From Streptomyces deccanensis (GTDB taxonomy: Bacteria > Actinomycetota > Actinomycetes > Streptomycetales > Streptomycetaceae): 64,000 bases of DNA. Below are positions 34,843-45,715 of the stretch, piece after piece (the first letter of the stretch is position 1; the number at the start of each line of letters is the position of its first letter). The DNA lies in contig NZ_CP092431.1 of the NCBI RefSeq assembly GCF_022385335.1, forward strand, positions 6,200,001 to 6,264,000. The letters are read 5' to 3'. The position numbers were made by a program, and so were the translations under genes. The notes under the pieces are model-generated. The model was not told the DNA's origin. It ran no database searches and saw only the letters and a list, made by a program, of their open reading frames with translations.

Positions 34843-35807
34843 ACGACGCTCTGGACGTCGCCCTGCGACTCCTCATCGTCTTCGTCGTCTTCCTGACCTT
34901 CCCCTTGATCATCGGCCAGACCGAGCACAAGGTGATGGCCCACATGCAGGGCCGCCTGGGCCCCATGTACGCCGGCGGCTTCCACGGCTGGGCCCAACTC
35001 GTCGCGGACGGCGTCAAGTTCGCCCAGAAGGAAGACATCGTCCCGGCCGGCGCCGACCGCCGGGTCTTCCAACTCGCCCCCGCCGTCGCCCTCCTCCCCT
35101 ACCTCCTCGTCCTCCTCGCCATCCCGATCGGCCCGGGCGAGGGCGCCGTCGGCGAGGTCATCGACGCGGGCGTCTTCTTCGTCCTCGCCGTGATGGGCGT
35201 GGGCGTCCTCGGCTCACTCATGGCCGGCTGGGCCTCCGCCAACAAGTTCTCCCTCCTCGGCGGCCTCCGCACCGCCGCCCAGCTCCTCGCCTACGAACTC
35301 CCGATGCTCCTCACGGCGGCCTCCGTCGCGATGGCGGCCGGCACCGTCTCCCTCGTCGGCATCGTCGATGCCTTCGAGTGGTGGTGGCTCCCCTGGCAGA
35401 TCGTCGGCGCGATCGTCTTCTTCGTCGCCGGCCTCGCCGAACTCCAGCGCCCGCCCTTCGACATGCCCGTCGCCGACTCGGAGATCATCTTCGGCGCCTA
35501 CACCGAGTACACCGGCCTCCGCTTCGCCCTGTTCCTCCTCGCCGAGTACGCCGGCATCGTCGTCCTGTGCGGTCTGACCACCGTCCTCTTCCTCGGCGGC
35601 TGGCACGGCCCCTGGGGCGCAGACGGCCTCGGCTGGGTCTGGACCCTCCTGAAGACCGCCGCCCTCGCCTTCCTCGTCATCTGGCTCCGCGTGACCTACC
35701 CCCGCCTCCGCGAGGACCAGCTCCAGAAGCTCTCCTGGACCCTCCTCGTCCCCCTCTCCCTCGCCCAGATCGCCCTCACCGGCACCGTCAAGGTGGTGTT
35801 CCTCTGA
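34839..35807 (+). CDS. nuoH: NADH-quinone oxidoreductase subunit H (second nuo set)
   Basis: 322 residues, GTG start with AGGAGG upstream. About eight helices; conserved loops [20 protein letters not shown] and [20 protein letters not shown] (the ND1 quinone-channel acidic loop) are intact. It links the peripheral arm to the membrane arm. It overlaps nuoC (GTGA) and shares one base with nuoI (TGATG). Confidence 0.95.
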   Translation: MNDALDVALRLLIVFVVFLTFPLIIGQTEHKVMAHMQGRLGPMYAGGFHGWAQLVADGVKFAQKEDIVPAGADRRVFQLAPAVALLPYLLVLLAIPIGPGEGAVGEVIDAGVFFVLAVMGVGVLGSLMAGWASANKFSLLGGLRTAAQLLAYELPMLLTAASVAMAAGTVSLVGIVDAFEWWWLPWQIVGAIVFFVAGLAELQRPPFDMPVADSEIIFGAYTEYTGLRFALFLLAEYAGIVVLCGLTTVLFLGGWHGPWGADGLGWVWTLLKTAALAFLVIWLRVTYPRLREDQLQKLSWTLLVPLSLAQIALTGTVKVVFL

Positions 35808-36373
35808 TGGCACCCATCCCCGGCTCCGGCCTCGCCAAGGGCCTGGCCGTCACCCTCCGCACGATGACGCGGAAGACCGTCACCGAGCAGTACCCGGACG
35901 TCCAGCCCGAGCTCCCGCCCCGCACCCGTGGCGTCATCGGGCTCTTCGAGGAGAACTGCACGGTCTGCATGCTGTGCGCCCGCGAGTGCCCGGACTGGTG
36001 CATCTACATCGACTCCCACAAGGAGACGGTCCCGCCCGCCGCCCCCGGCGGCCGCGAGCGCAGCCGCAACGTCCTGGACCGCTTCGCCATCGACTTCGCC
36101 CTCTGCATGTACTGCGGTATCTGCATCGAGGTCTGCCCCTTCGACGCCCTCTTCTGGTCCCCCGAGTTCGAGTACGCGGAGACCGACATCCACGAACTCA
36201 CCCACGAGCGCGACAAGCTCCGCGAGTGGATGTGGACCGTCCCCTCGCCACCGGCCCTCGACCCCGCCGCCGAGGAACCCAAGGAACTGGCCGCCGCCCG
36301 CAAGACCGCCGAGAAGCTCGCGGCGTCCCAGGCCGAGCCGAAGCCGGACACCCCCGGGGGAGCCGACTCATGA
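35807..36373 (+). CDS. nuoI: NADH-quinone oxidoreductase subunit I (second nuo set)
   Basis: 188 residues with two complete 4Fe-4S motifs, [12 protein letters not shown] and [12 protein letters not shown], forming the N6a/N6b ferredoxin domain that passes electrons towards N2. The C-terminus is a charged Ala/Glu/Lys tail. In an operon without NuoEFG this ferredoxin-like subunit is the natural docking point for an external electron donor. Confidence 0.95.
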   Translation: MAPIPGSGLAKGLAVTLRTMTRKTVTEQYPDVQPELPPRTRGVIGLFEENCTVCMLCARECPDWCIYIDSHKETVPPAAPGGRERSRNVLDRFAIDFALCMYCGICIEVCPFDALFWSPEFEYAETDIHELTHERDKLREWMWTVPSPPALDPAAEEPKELAAARKTAEKLAASQAEPKPDTPGGADS

Positions 36374-37089
36374 CCCTCGCCCAGGCATCCCACGACGCCC
36401 TCGCCCAGGCATCCCACGACGCCCTCGCCCAGGCCCCGCAAGGCTTCCTCTCACCGACCGGTGTCGAGATCGCCTTCCTCCTCGTCGGCCTCGTCACCCT
36501 CGGCGCCGCGCTCGTGACCGTCACCACCCGGCAGCTGGTGCACGCCGCCCTGTGGCTGGTGGTGGCGCTCGGCGGCCTCGCCGTCGAGTACCTCCTGCTC
36601 ACCGCCGAGTTCATCGCCTGGGTGCAGGTCCTCATCTACGTCGGTTCCGTCGTCGTCCTCCTCCTCTTCGGACTGATGCTCACCAAGGCCCCCATCGGCC
36701 GCTCCCCGGACGCCGACTCCGGCAACCGCTGGGCCGCCCTCACGGTGGCCGTCGCCTCGGCCGCCACCCTCGTCTGGGTCGTCGTGGACGCCTTCCGCGC
36801 CACCTGGATCGACCTCGACGGCCCCGCCGCCGGCTCCACCAAGGCCACCGGCGAGAGCCTCTTCCAGAACTGGGTCCTCCCCTTCGAGGCCCTCTCCGTC
36901 CTCCTCCTCGCCGCCCTGGTCGGCGCGATCGTCCTCTCCCGCAAGGCGAAAACGGACGCGCCCCCCACCGACGCGAAGCCCACCCGCGCGAAGCCCACCC
37001 GCGCGCCCGCGGCCCCCACCGACACCGCGGCCCCCACCGACCCCACAGGCCCCGAATCACCCGAGTCAGCCAAGGGAGGCGCACGCTGA
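36370..37089 (+). CDS. nuoJ: NADH-quinone oxidoreductase subunit J (second nuo set)
   Basis: 239 residues, ATGA overlap with nuoI. ND6-like helices include [40 protein letters not shown] and [20 protein letters not shown]. The extreme N-terminus carries a tandem octapeptide (LAQASHDA twice plus a partial) before the first helix. The C-terminus adds a ~50-residue Thr/Pro/Ala tail. Both extensions are unusual for NuoJ. Confidence 0.93.
   Translation: MTLAQASHDALAQASHDALAQAPQGFLSPTGVEIAFLLVGLVTLGAALVTVTTRQLVHAALWLVVALGGLAVEYLLLTAEFIAWVQVLIYVGSVVVLLLFGLMLTKAPIGRSPDADSGNRWAALTVAVASAATLVWVVVDAFRATWIDLDGPAAGSTKATGESLFQNWVLPFEALSVLLLAALVGAIVLSRKAKTDAPPTDAKPTRAKPTRAPAAPTDTAAPTDPTGPESPESAKGGAR
36376..36435 (+). 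repeat. 24-bp tandem repeat at the start of nuoJ
   Basis: Two identical 24-bp units (36376-36399 and 36400-36423; ctcgcccaggcatcccacga then cgcc) and a partial third encode LAQASHDA twice. The match is exact at DNA level, so the duplication looks recent. Confidence 0.92.
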
Positions 37090-37511
37090 TGCACCTCGCG
37101 TATCCCGTCGTGCTCTCCTCCCTCCTCTTCTGCACGGGCCTCTACGGCGTCCTCGCCCGCCGCAACGCGATCCTCGTCCTGATGTCGGTCGAACTGATGC
37201 TCAACGCGGTCAACCTCAACCTCGTCGCCTTCGACGTCTGGCTCAGCAGGACCGCCGAGGAGACCCTGCACTCCGGCCAGGCCCTGACCCTGTTCACGAT
37301 CACCATCGCCGCCGCCGAGATCGGCATCGGCCTGGCCATCGTCCTCGCGGTCCACCGCAATCGAGGCACCGCCGACATCGACAAGCTCCGCGACACCGCC
37401 GAGGGCCCCGAGACCGACGGCCCCGACGGCCCCCACGGCTCCGAAGACCCCGCCGCAGCCGAGGAACCCGGCCGACCCGAGCGGAGCGAGAAGGCTGAGG
37501 CCACCGCGTGA
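37089..37511 (+). CDS. nuoK: NADH-quinone oxidoreductase subunit K (second nuo set)
   Basis: 140 residues. The three ND4L helices are complete ([60 protein letters not shown]), with the proton-channel glutamates in SVELML and AAAEIG. A ~40-residue acidic tail ([20 protein letters not shown]) is additional. It shares TGATG with nuoJ. Confidence 0.94.
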   Translation: MHLAYPVVLSSLLFCTGLYGVLARRNAILVLMSVELMLNAVNLNLVAFDVWLSRTAEETLHSGQALTLFTITIAAAEIGIGLAIVLAVHRNRGTADIDKLRDTAEGPETDGPDGPHGSEDPAAAEEPGRPERSEKAEATA

Positions 37512-39517
37512 CCACGACCACCCTCGCCGTCCTCGTCCCCCTCCTCCCGTTCCTCGGCGCCGCCGCCGGCCTGCTCCTCGGCCGCACCGCCCCCGGCTTC
37601 GTCCGCCCCCTCGCCGTACTGCCCACCCTGACGGCCTTCGCCCTGGCCGTCCTGGTCGCCGTACGCCAGGGCGGCGACCAGCCCGTCGACGCGGCCACCC
37701 AGCTCACCCCGACCGGCTCGGTCCCCATCGACCTCGCCCTGCACATCGACGGCTTCGCCGCCCTCGTCGCCGTCCTGGTCGGCCTGGTCGCCACCTGTGT
37801 GCAGACCTACTCGACCGGCTACCTCCGCGACGACCCCCGCTACCCCTCCTACGCCGCCCTCGTCTCCCTCTTCACCTCCGCGATGCTCCTCGTCGTCTAC
37901 TCCGGCGACCTGATGGTGCTCCTGGTCGGCTGGGAGATCATGGGCATCTGCTCGTACTTCCTGGTCGGCCACTACTGGGAGACCCCGGAGGCCCGCGCCG
38001 CCTCCCTGAAGGCCTTCCTGGTCACCAAGCTCGGCGACGTCCCCTTCCTGATCGGTCTGTTCGCCCTCGCCACGGACGCCGGGTCGTTCCGCATCACGCG
38101 GATCCTCGCCACCGTCGCCGACGGCGGCCTCGACCACCCCACCCTCGTCGCCCTCCTGCTGCTCGCCGGGGTCGCCGGCAAGTCGGCCCAGTTCCCCCTC
38201 CACACCTGGCTCCCCGACGCGATGGCGGGCCCCACGCCCGTCTCCGCGCTCATCCACGCCGCGACGATGGTCGCCGCCGGTGTCTACTTCGTCGCCCGTC
38301 TCCTCCCGGTCTTCGCCGCCTCCGCGGCGGCCCTGGTCGTCCTCGCCGTCATGGCCGCGCTCACCATGGCGGGCTCGGGCCTCGCCGCCCTCGCCCAGGA
38401 CGACATCAAGCGCGTCCTCGCCTACTCGACGATCGGCCAGCTCGGCTACATGACCGGCGCCCTCGCCGTCGCCGACCGCGGCGCCGCCGTCTTCCACCTC
38501 CTCTCCCACGGCGCCTTCAAGGCCCTGCTGTTCCTCGCGGCCGGCGTGATCATCCACGCGTCCGGCACCAACTCCCTGGCCGCCATGTCCCGCATGAGCC
38601 ACCTGCGCGCCCGCGTCCCCGACGCCTTCTGGACGATGACCGTGGCCCTGCTCGCCCTCGCGGCGATCCCGCCCTTCAGCGGCTTCTTCTCCAAGGAGTC
38701 CGTCCTCGGAGCCGCCGAGCACGCCGCCACCGGCCACACCCTCACCGGCCCCGTCGCGCACGTCCCGGCCGCCGCCGGCTGGACCGTCCTGGTCGCCGGT
38801 GTCCTCACCGCCCTGCTCACCGCCGCGTACGCCGCCCGCCTGTGGCTGCTCGCCTTCCACGGCGAGGGCACCGAGGCACCCGACCACGGCCGCCAGCCGC
38901 TCACCATGACGGTCGTCCTCTGGGTGCTCGCCGTCCCCTCCCTCGCCCTCGGCGCCCTCGCCTACGGCAGGCTCCCCGACTGGTTCGACGGCGACGACCT
39001 GGCGCCCACCCTCACCACGTCCGTCCTCGGCACGGGCGCCGCCCTGATCGGCGCCCTGGTGACGTACGCGGCCTGGCGCTCCGCCAGGGCCCGGGCGGCG
39101 CGCGCACCGCTGGGCGCGGTCGCGGCCCACCCCGAGGCGGACGCCGGCACCGTCGAGGCGGAGGCCATCGCCAGCCACACCCCCGCCTACGGGGACGTGG
39201 CCTCGGCACCCGACCCGGCCGACCCGGGCCGCCTCCTGCTCGGCCCGCTGCACCGCCACGCCGCCACGGGCTTCCACCTCGACGCCGTGTACTCGGCGCT
39301 CTTCGTCCGCCCGGTCCGGGCCGGCGCGCGTCTCGTCCGGTTCCTCGACCGCGAGGTCGTCGACACCTATGTGAGCGGCGCGGGCGCCCTGCCCCGCCTG
39401 CTGGGCGCGGCCGTACGCAAGGCCCAGACCGGCAACGTCCAGACCTATGTGAGCGCGCTGCTCGCCGGCACCGTCGTCCTGGTGGTCGCCGCCCTCGTCG
39501 TCGCCACGGGAGCGTGA
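37508..39517 (+). CDS. nuoL: NADH-quinone oxidoreductase subunit L (second nuo set)
   Basis: 669 residues, GTG start overlapping nuoK (GTGA). An antiporter-like ND5 subunit with [20 protein letters not shown] (conserved Glu), [20 protein letters not shown] and [20 protein letters not shown]. The last ~150 residues form the lateral-helix region. It pumps protons in the distal membrane arm. Length is normal for actinobacterial NuoL. Confidence 0.95.
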   Translation: MTTTTLAVLVPLLPFLGAAAGLLLGRTAPGFVRPLAVLPTLTAFALAVLVAVRQGGDQPVDAATQLTPTGSVPIDLALHIDGFAALVAVLVGLVATCVQTYSTGYLRDDPRYPSYAALVSLFTSAMLLVVYSGDLMVLLVGWEIMGICSYFLVGHYWETPEARAASLKAFLVTKLGDVPFLIGLFALATDAGSFRITRILATVADGGLDHPTLVALLLLAGVAGKSAQFPLHTWLPDAMAGPTPVSALIHAATMVAAGVYFVARLLPVFAASAAALVVLAVMAALTMAGSGLAALAQDDIKRVLAYSTIGQLGYMTGALAVADRGAAVFHLLSHGAFKALLFLAAGVIIHASGTNSLAAMSRMSHLRARVPDAFWTMTVALLALAAIPPFSGFFSKESVLGAAEHAATGHTLTGPVAHVPAAAGWTVLVAGVLTALLTAAYAARLWLLAFHGEGTEAPDHGRQPLTMTVVLWVLAVPSLALGALAYGRLPDWFDGDDLAPTLTTSVLGTGAALIGALVTYAAWRSARARAARAPLGAVAAHPEADAGTVEAEAIASHTPAYGDVASAPDPADPGRLLLGPLHRHAATGFHLDAVYSALFVRPVRAGARLVRFLDREVVDTYVSGAGALPRLLGAAVRKAQTGNVQTYVSALLAGTVVLVVAALVVATGA

Positions 39518-39523
39518 GCAGGC

Positions 39524-41155
39524 GTGATCGATATCAACGAGTCCGTGATGCAGGTCCTTCTGGCGTTGATCGTCGTCGGCCCGCTCCTCGGCGCCGTCGC
39601 CGCTCTCCTGCCGGCCCCGCCCGGACTGAAGGGGAAGTCACCCGAGCAGGCCGTGCTGCGCCACGGGATCACCGTGACCGGCGCGGTCCTCATCGCCGCG
39701 ATCGTCCTCGCGCTCGGCTTCGACCACGACCAGCCGTCGAAGATGCAGGCCAGCACGGACATCAGCTGGATCCCGGCACTCGACGTGCGCATCCACCTCG
39801 GCATCGACGGCATCTCCCTCCCCCTCCTGGTCCTGACCGCGCTGCTGACCTTCCTCTGCGCGCTCTACTCCTACTTCAAGCAGCAACATCAGCGGCTGAC
39901 GCCGCGGGCCGCGGGCCCGTCCCCGAAGGCCTTCGTCGCCCTGCTGCTCGTCCTGGAGGCCGGCACCCTCGCGACCTTCGCCGTCCTCGATCTGCTGCTG
40001 TTCTTCCTCGCGTTCGAGATGGTGCTCATCCCGATGTACTTCCTCATCGCCCGCTGGGGCGGTGAGGAACGCACGCGGGCCGCTTGGAAGTTCATCCTCT
40101 ACACCCTGCTCGGTTCCGTGGTCATGCTGTTGGGCCTGCTCCTGATCGGCATCAAGGCGGGCACATTCGACATGGTGGCACTCGCCACTGACAGTCACCC
40201 TTCCCTGACCACATCCGTGCAGGTCATCGCCGTTCTGTCGATCGGGATCGGGCTCGCGGTCAAGACCCCGATGTGGCCCCTGCACAGCTGGCTCCCGGAC
40301 GCCCACACCGCCGCCCCGACCGTCGGCTCAGTCCTGCTGGCCGGGGTCCTGCTGAAGATGGGCACCTACGGTTTCGTGCGCATCCTGCTGCCGATCACCC
40401 CGGACGGCTTCCGTACCTTCGCGCCGTACCTCGCGGCCTTCGCGGTCGTCGGCATCATCTACGGCTCCCTCGCCTGCCTCGCCCTCGCCCGGCAGGGCGC
40501 CAAGGGCGACCTCAAGCGCCTGATCGCCTACTCCTCCGTCGGCCACATGGGCTTCGTACTCCTCGGCATCGCCACGATGACCCCGACCGGCGTGAACGGC
40601 GCGCTCTTCGCCAACATCGCCCACGGCCTCATCACCGGCCTGCTGTTCTTCCTGGTCGGCGCCCTGAAGGACCGCACCGGCACCACCGACCTCGACACCC
40701 TCGCGCAGGAGACCGGCGCCGCCCTCTACGGCAGGGCCCCGCGTCTCGGCGGCCTCCTCGCCTTCGCCGCCGTGGCCTCCCTCGGCCTGCCCGGACTCGC
40801 CGGGTTCTGGGGCGAGATGCTGGCCCTGTTCGGCGCGTTCGACCCCGCCGAGGGCCTCAGCCGCCCGGCCTTCCTCACCTTCATGACGATCGCCGCGTTC
40901 GGCACGCTCCTCACCGCCGCGTACCTGCTGATCGTGGTCCGCCGCGTCTGCATGGGCGCCGTCCCGAAGGAACCGCAGGAGGGGCCGGGCCGTACGGACG
41001 AACAGACGTACGCCCTCGCGGACGTACAGACATACGAGTTCGCGGCCTGGACCCCGCTCGTCGCCCTCACCGTCCTCGCCGGCCTCTGGCCCGCGGCCCT
41101 CCTCGGTCTGACCGACCCGGCCGTGCAGCAGCTCCTCGCAGGAGGCACCCGTTGA
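39524..41155 (+). CDS. nuoM: NADH-quinone oxidoreductase subunit M (second nuo set)
   Basis: 543 residues from the GTG at 39524, six bases after nuoL, with only a weak ribosome binding site. ND4-like: FLAFEMVLIPMYFLIARWGG (conserved Glu), HSWLPDAHTAAPTVGSVLLA, and GDLKRLIAYSSVGHMGFVLL. A proton-pumping antiporter-like subunit; its stop overlaps nuoN as TTGA. Confidence 0.95.
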   Translation: MIDINESVMQVLLALIVVGPLLGAVAALLPAPPGLKGKSPEQAVLRHGITVTGAVLIAAIVLALGFDHDQPSKMQASTDISWIPALDVRIHLGIDGISLPLLVLTALLTFLCALYSYFKQQHQRLTPRAAGPSPKAFVALLLVLEAGTLATFAVLDLLLFFLAFEMVLIPMYFLIARWGGEERTRAAWKFILYTLLGSVVMLLGLLLIGIKAGTFDMVALATDSHPSLTTSVQVIAVLSIGIGLAVKTPMWPLHSWLPDAHTAAPTVGSVLLAGVLLKMGTYGFVRILLPITPDGFRTFAPYLAAFAVVGIIYGSLACLALARQGAKGDLKRLIAYSSVGHMGFVLLGIATMTPTGVNGALFANIAHGLITGLLFFLVGALKDRTGTTDLDTLAQETGAALYGRAPRLGGLLAFAAVASLGLPGLAGFWGEMLALFGAFDPAEGLSRPAFLTFMTIAAFGTLLTAAYLLIVVRRVCMGAVPKEPQEGPGRTDEQTYALADVQTYEFAAWTPLVALTVLAGLWPAALLGLTDPAVQQLLAGGTR

Positions 41156-42774
41156 GCCCCTTGGCCCAGCCACCGCTCCAGGCCGAGACTCTCGCCCAGG
41201 CCCTGGCCACGACCCTGACCCATGGTCAGGCCCCTGGTCAGGCCCAGATCCTGGCCGAGTCCGTCGTCCAGTCCGTCGACTGGCTCGCCATCGCGCCACC
41301 CACCGTCGCCGCGGTGGTCGGCCTGGCCGTCCTCGTCGCCGACCTCTTCACGGGCGACGCGAAGAAGGCCGTCCTCGGCTGGGTCTCCGTCACGGGTCTC
41401 GCCGTGGCCCTCCTGACCCTGCTGCCCCTCCTGGACGCCGACCGCGCCACCTTCTGCCTGACCGGCGACCCGGACGTGTGCAGCTACACCGCCGACCGGT
41501 TCACCCTCGTCATCCAGTTCCTCGTCCTCGGCGGCGCCCTCCTCGCCGCCCTGCTGTCCATGACGGCCCTCAAGGACGACCGGAAGAACCTCCCCGAGGG
41601 GGAGTTCTGGTTCCTGCTGCTGTCGTCCGCGGCGGGAGCCGCGCTCCTGCCCGCCTCCCGTGACCTCGCGACCCTCGTCGTCGCCCTGGAGGTCGCCTCC
41701 CTGCCCGCGTTCGCCCTCGTCGGCATCCGCCACGGCGACCGGCGGTCCTCCGAGGCGGCCCTGAAGTTCTTCCTGTCGTCCGTCACCGCGACCGCGGTCA
41801 GCCTCCTGGGCATCAGCTTCGTCTACGCCACGACAGGCACCCTCTACCTCACCGAGATCGCCGACCGCGTCCAGCACGTCGACGGCCAACTGCACACCCT
41901 CACCCAGGCCGGAGTCGTCCTCACCCTCATCGGCTTCGCCTTCAAGACCGCCGCGGTCCCTTTCCACTTCTGGGTCCCCGACACCTACGTGGGCGCCCCC
42001 CTGCCCGTCGCCGCCTACCTCTCCGTGGTCGGCAAGGCGGTCGGCTTCTCCGGCCTGATCCTCGTCACCGTCGTCGCCCTCCCGTCGTACGCCGACGTCT
42101 GGGGCCCCGCCCTCGCCGTGCTGGCCGCCCTCACCATGACCGTCGGCAACCTCGGCGCGCTCGCACAGCGCTCCACGCGCGCGTACAGCGCGATCCGGCT
42201 GCTCGCCTGGTCCTCCGTCGGCCAGGCCGGCTACCTCCTCGTACCGATCGCGGCGGCGGCCTACGCCGACGACACCGCCGACGCCGAGAAGGCCGTCGGC
42301 TCCACCGTCGCCTACGCCCTGATGTACGCCGCCGTGAACCTCGGCGCCTTCGCCGTGGCCGCGCTCGTCGGCCGGACGAAGTCCCTGAACCGGCTCGGCG
42401 ACTACCGGGGCCTCTACGCGTCGAGCCCCCTGTCCGCCCTGCTCCTGGCCTTCTTCCTGCTCTGCCTCGCCGGACTGCCGCCGGGGATCATCGGCCTGTT
42501 CGCCAAGGTCACCGTCTTCTCGGCGGCCGTGGACGCGGGCCTCGGCTGGCTCGCCGTCGTGATGGCCGTCAACGTGGTGATCGCCCTCTTCTACTACCTC
42601 CAGTGGACGGCCCTGCTGTTCCGCGCCCCCGACGGCGACACCGCCGGCGCTCCCGCACCGCACCGCGTCCCCGCCCCGCTCACCCTGGCCCTCGCCCTCA
42701 CCGGAATCGTCGGCATCGCCCTGTCCGGCGCCCCCCAGCTCGTCCTGCGCTTCGCCGACATCGGCCTCTTCTGA
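41152..42774 (+). CDS. nuoN: NADH-quinone oxidoreductase subunit N (second nuo set)
   Basis: 540 residues from the TTG at 41152. This start is set by AGGAGG six bases upstream and the TTGA overlap with nuoM; no ATG or GTG nearby competes. A Gln/Ala-rich leader (LAQPPLQAETLAQALATTLT) precedes the first helix. ND2 features: TLVVALEVASLPAFALVGIR, PVAAYLSVVGKAVGFSGLIL, and TRAYSAIRLLAWSSVGQAGY. It is the last gene of the operon. Confidence 0.94.
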   Translation: MSPLAQPPLQAETLAQALATTLTHGQAPGQAQILAESVVQSVDWLAIAPPTVAAVVGLAVLVADLFTGDAKKAVLGWVSVTGLAVALLTLLPLLDADRATFCLTGDPDVCSYTADRFTLVIQFLVLGGALLAALLSMTALKDDRKNLPEGEFWFLLLSSAAGAALLPASRDLATLVVALEVASLPAFALVGIRHGDRRSSEAALKFFLSSVTATAVSLLGISFVYATTGTLYLTEIADRVQHVDGQLHTLTQAGVVLTLIGFAFKTAAVPFHFWVPDTYVGAPLPVAAYLSVVGKAVGFSGLILVTVVALPSYADVWGPALAVLAALTMTVGNLGALAQRSTRAYSAIRLLAWSSVGQAGYLLVPIAAAAYADDTADAEKAVGSTVAYALMYAAVNLGAFAVAALVGRTKSLNRLGDYRGLYASSPLSALLLAFFLLCLAGLPPGIIGLFAKVTVFSAAVDAGLGWLAVVMAVNVVIALFYYLQWTALLFRAPDGDTAGAPAPHRVPAPLTLALALTGIVGIALSGAPQLVLRFADIGLF

Positions 42775-42779
42775 CGTCC

Positions 42780-42855
42780 CGCGGCCCCCGCCCTCACCCG
42801 CACGGCCCCTGCCCTCACCCGCGCGGACCCCCGCCCTCACCCCCGCGGCCCCCGG
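42780..42855. repeat. Imperfect ~21-bp repeats after nuoN
   Basis: Three and a half C-rich units of 19-22 bp (cgcggcccccgccctcacc and variants) lie directly after the nuoN stop in the 213-bp gap before htpX. No hairpin stands out in this stretch. Confidence 0.6.
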
Positions 42856-42987
42856 CCGGGCCGCGCGCACCAGGGAACTCGCGCTCCCCGCCTGGCGTTG
42901 ACCAGATCGGGAGGGTCCACTGAGAAGTGGAGTCAACAGCTACAGCGAGCAAAGGGTTCCCCTGCCGCACGACCTGGAGGGCGTACC

Positions 42988-43851
42988 GTGCACCGCCGGC
43001 ACAACGGGCTCAGGACCGCCGTTCTCCTCGGGGGACTGTCCGCACTCATCATCGTCATCGGAAGCCTCTTCGGCCGTACGGGCCTGATCATCGCGGTCGT
43101 CGTCGCCCTCGGCACGAACGCGTACGCCTACTGGAACAGCGACAAGCTGGCTCTACGCGCGATGCGCGCGCGCCCGGTCAGCGAGTTCGAGGCACCGGCG
43201 CTCTACCGCATGGTCCGCGAGCTCTCCATGCAGGCCCGCCAGCCGATGCCGCGCCTGTACATCTCGCCGACGGACGCCCCGAACGCGTTCGCGACCGGCC
43301 GCAACCCGCGCAACGCGGCCGTGTGCTGCACCGACGGCATCCTCCGCCTGCTCGACGAGCGCGAGCTGCGCGGTGTCATCGGCCATGAGCTGAGCCATGT
43401 CTACAACCGCGACATCCTCATCTCGTCGGTCGCCGGCGCCCTCGCCTCCGTGATCATGTTCCTGGTGAACTTCGCCTGGCTCATCCCCATCGGCCGCTCG
43501 GACGACGACGACGGCCCCGGCCTCCTCGGCATGCTGCTGATCATGATCCTGGGCCCGCTCGCCGCGTCCCTCATCCAGGTCGCGATCAGCCGCTCCCGCG
43601 AGTACGAGGCGGACGCCTCCGGCGCCCACCTCACCGGTGATCCACTTGCTCTCGCCAGTGCCCTTCGCAAACTGGAAACGGGTACGAAGCAGCTTCCGCT
43701 GCCCCCCGAGCCCCGGATCGAGACCGCGAGCCACATGATGATCGCGAACCCCTTCCGGCCGGGCCGGGGATTCTCCAAGATGTTCTCGACACACCCGCCG
43801 ATGGCGGAACGCATCGCCCGACTCGAGAAGATGGCAGGTCCCCCGCAGTGA
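42988..43851 (+). CDS. htpX: HtpX-type M48 membrane zinc metalloprotease
   Basis: 287 residues from the GTG at 42988 (GGAGG eight bases upstream). Membrane helices [20 protein letters not shown] and [20 protein letters not shown] are followed by the zinc site [13 protein letters not shown] and the downstream Glu in [10 protein letters not shown]. Two further helices lie in [17 protein letters not shown] and [20 protein letters not shown]. HtpX degrades damaged membrane proteins. It overlaps the YccF gene (GTGA), so both are coexpressed. Confidence 0.93.
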   Translation: MHRRHNGLRTAVLLGGLSALIIVIGSLFGRTGLIIAVVVALGTNAYAYWNSDKLALRAMRARPVSEFEAPALYRMVRELSMQARQPMPRLYISPTDAPNAFATGRNPRNAAVCCTDGILRLLDERELRGVIGHELSHVYNRDILISSVAGALASVIMFLVNFAWLIPIGRSDDDDGPGLLGMLLIMILGPLAASLIQVAISRSREYEADASGAHLTGDPLALASALRKLETGTKQLPLPPEPRIETASHMMIANPFRPGRGFSKMFSTHPPMAERIARLEKMAGPPQ

Positions 43852-44246
43852 AGACCGTACTGAACATCATCTGGCTGATCCTCAGCGGTTTCTGGCTCTT
43901 CCTCGGCTATCTGTTCGCAGGGTTGCTTCTGTGCATCACGATCATCGGCATCCCGTTCGGCATAGCGTCGTTCCGCATCGGCGTCTACGCCCTGTGGCCC
44001 TTCGGGTACAGCGCCGTCGAGCGCCGTGACGCGGGCGCTCCCTCTTGTCTGGGCAACATCCTGTGGCTGGTCCTGGCGGGCTGGTGGCTGGCGCTGACGC
44101 ACATCTTCACCGGCCTCGTCCTGTGCGTCACGATCATCGGCATCCCCTTCGGCATCGCCAACTTCAAGCTGGTCCCGGTCTCGCTGATGCCGCTGGGCCG
44201 CGAGATCGTCCGCTCCGACCAGCCCTTCGCCCAGCAGCGCTGGTAG
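43848..44246 (+). CDS. YccF-domain membrane protein
   Basis: 132 residues with two copies of the YccF domain: [20 protein letters not shown] and [20 protein letters not shown] are matching halves. Four membrane helices are predicted. The family's function is unknown; the GTGA overlap with htpX hints at a membrane quality-control context. Confidence 0.88.
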   Translation: MKTVLNIIWLILSGFWLFLGYLFAGLLLCITIIGIPFGIASFRIGVYALWPFGYSAVERRDAGAPSCLGNILWLVLAGWWLALTHIFTGLVLCVTIIGIPFGIANFKLVPVSLMPLGREIVRSDQPFAQQRW

Positions 44247-44289
44247 CGCGTCGGGCGGCCGTCGGAACACGAGCCGTCGTACGCACGCC

Positions 44290-45531
44290 TCAGCGGCGCC
44301 GCCGTACGGCGTACACGGCCGCCCCCACGCCCAGTACGGCCGCGCCCACACCCACCGACGACGGAGGCAGTGAGAACGCGAGGACCGCGCACCCGACGAG
44401 CCCGACCACCGGCACCACCCGGGCGGCCGGCGCCGAACTCAGCGTCCAGGCGGACGCGTTGGCGACCGCGTAGTACGCGAGAACCCCGAACGACGAGAAC
44501 CCGATCGCACCCCGCACGTCGACCGTGGCGGCCAGCACCGCCACCACGGCACCGACGGCCAGCTCGGCCCGGTGCGGGACCTGGAAACGGGGGTGCACGG
44601 CGGCGAGCGCACCGGGCAGGTGCCGGTCCCGGGCCATCGCGAGGGTCGTGCGCGAGACACCCAGGATGAGCGCCAGCAGCGACCCGAGCGCGGCCACGGC
44701 GGCCCCCACGCGCACCACGGGCACCATCCCGGGCACCCCGGCCGCCCGTACGGCGTCGGCCAGCGGAGCCGAGGCCGCCCCCAGCCCACCGGACCCCAGC
44801 ACGGCGAGCGCGGCGACCGCCACGGCCGCGTACACGACCAGCGCGATACCGAGCGCGAGCGGGATCGCGCGCGGGATGGTGCGCGCCGGATCCCGTACCT
44901 CCTCACCCAGGGTCGCGATCCGCGCGTACCCGGCGAACGCGAAGAACAGCAGCCCGGCAGCCTGCAGCACGCCGCCCACACCACCCGACGCCCCGATGTC
45001 CAGCCGCCCGGCGTCGGCCTCGCCGGACCCCAGGCACACCACCACGACGGCGGCGAGGACGGCCAGCACGACGGCCACGATCGCCCGCGTCAGCCAGGCC
45101 GACTTCTGCACGCCGCCGTAGTTCACGGCCGTCAGCGCCACCACGGCCGCCACCGCGACGGCGTGCGCCTGCCCCGGCCACACGTACGCCCCCACGGTCA
45201 GCGCCATCGCCGCGCACGAGGCCGTCTTGCCGACGACGAACGCCCAGCCGGCCAGGTACCCCCAGAACTCCCCGAGCCGCTCACGCCCGTACACATAGGT
45301 GCCGCCCGACGCCGGATACACGGCAGACAGCCGCGCCGACGACATCGCGTTGCAGTACGCGACGACCGCCGCGATCCCGAGCCCGAGGAGCAGCCCCGAC
45401 CCGGCGGCCCGCGCCGCCGGGCCCAGCGCCGCGAAGATCCCCGCGCCGACCATCGCCCCGAGCCCGACGACCACCGCGTCCCCGACGCCGAGCGTGCGGC
45501 GCAGCCCAGCGCCCGATCCGGCTTGTGTCAT
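44290..45531 (-). CDS. APC-family amino acid permease
   Basis: 413 residues from ATG 45531 with AGGG upstream. About twelve hydrophobic helices. LGAMVGAGIFAALGPAARAA and YCNAMSSARLSAVYPASGGT are the APC helix 1 unwinding motif and the helix 2-3 region; FFAFAGYARIATLGEEVRDP is helix 6 with the conserved Glu-Glu. It moves amino acids or polyamines across the membrane; substrate unassigned. It converges on the yccF gene. Confidence 0.88.
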   Translation of the reverse strand: MTQAGSGAGLRRTLGVGDAVVVGLGAMVGAGIFAALGPAARAAGSGLLLGLGIAAVVAYCNAMSSARLSAVYPASGGTYVYGRERLGEFWGYLAGWAFVVGKTASCAAMALTVGAYVWPGQAHAVAVAAVVALTAVNYGGVQKSAWLTRAIVAVVLAVLAAVVVVCLGSGEADAGRLDIGASGGVGGVLQAAGLLFFAFAGYARIATLGEEVRDPARTIPRAIPLALGIALVVYAAVAVAALAVLGSGGLGAASAPLADAVRAAGVPGMVPVVRVGAAVAALGSLLALILGVSRTTLAMARDRHLPGALAAVHPRFQVPHRAELAVGAVVAVLAATVDVRGAIGFSSFGVLAYYAVANASAWTLSSAPAARVVPVVGLVGCAVLAFSLPPSSVGVGAAVLGVGAAVYAVRRRR

Positions 45532-45715
45532 GTGCCGCACCCTACTGATCAGTGCAACCGGCCGATGTCACGCAGGCGTCCTCCGTGACAACAAGGACAG
45601 ACAGCACGACAGTCACGACAGGCACGGCCGGGCACACGGCCGCTGTGGGGGGAAACACAGCACGGGTACCGCACGGGTACGGCACAGGTAAGGCACGAAA
45701 GGGCAGGTGCACGGC

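Noticed and set aside
33332..36373. A single giant NuoC-NuoI fusion protein
   Set aside because: The middle part is out of frame with nuoH, which is clearly translated. It only stays open because GC-rich codons rarely form stops.
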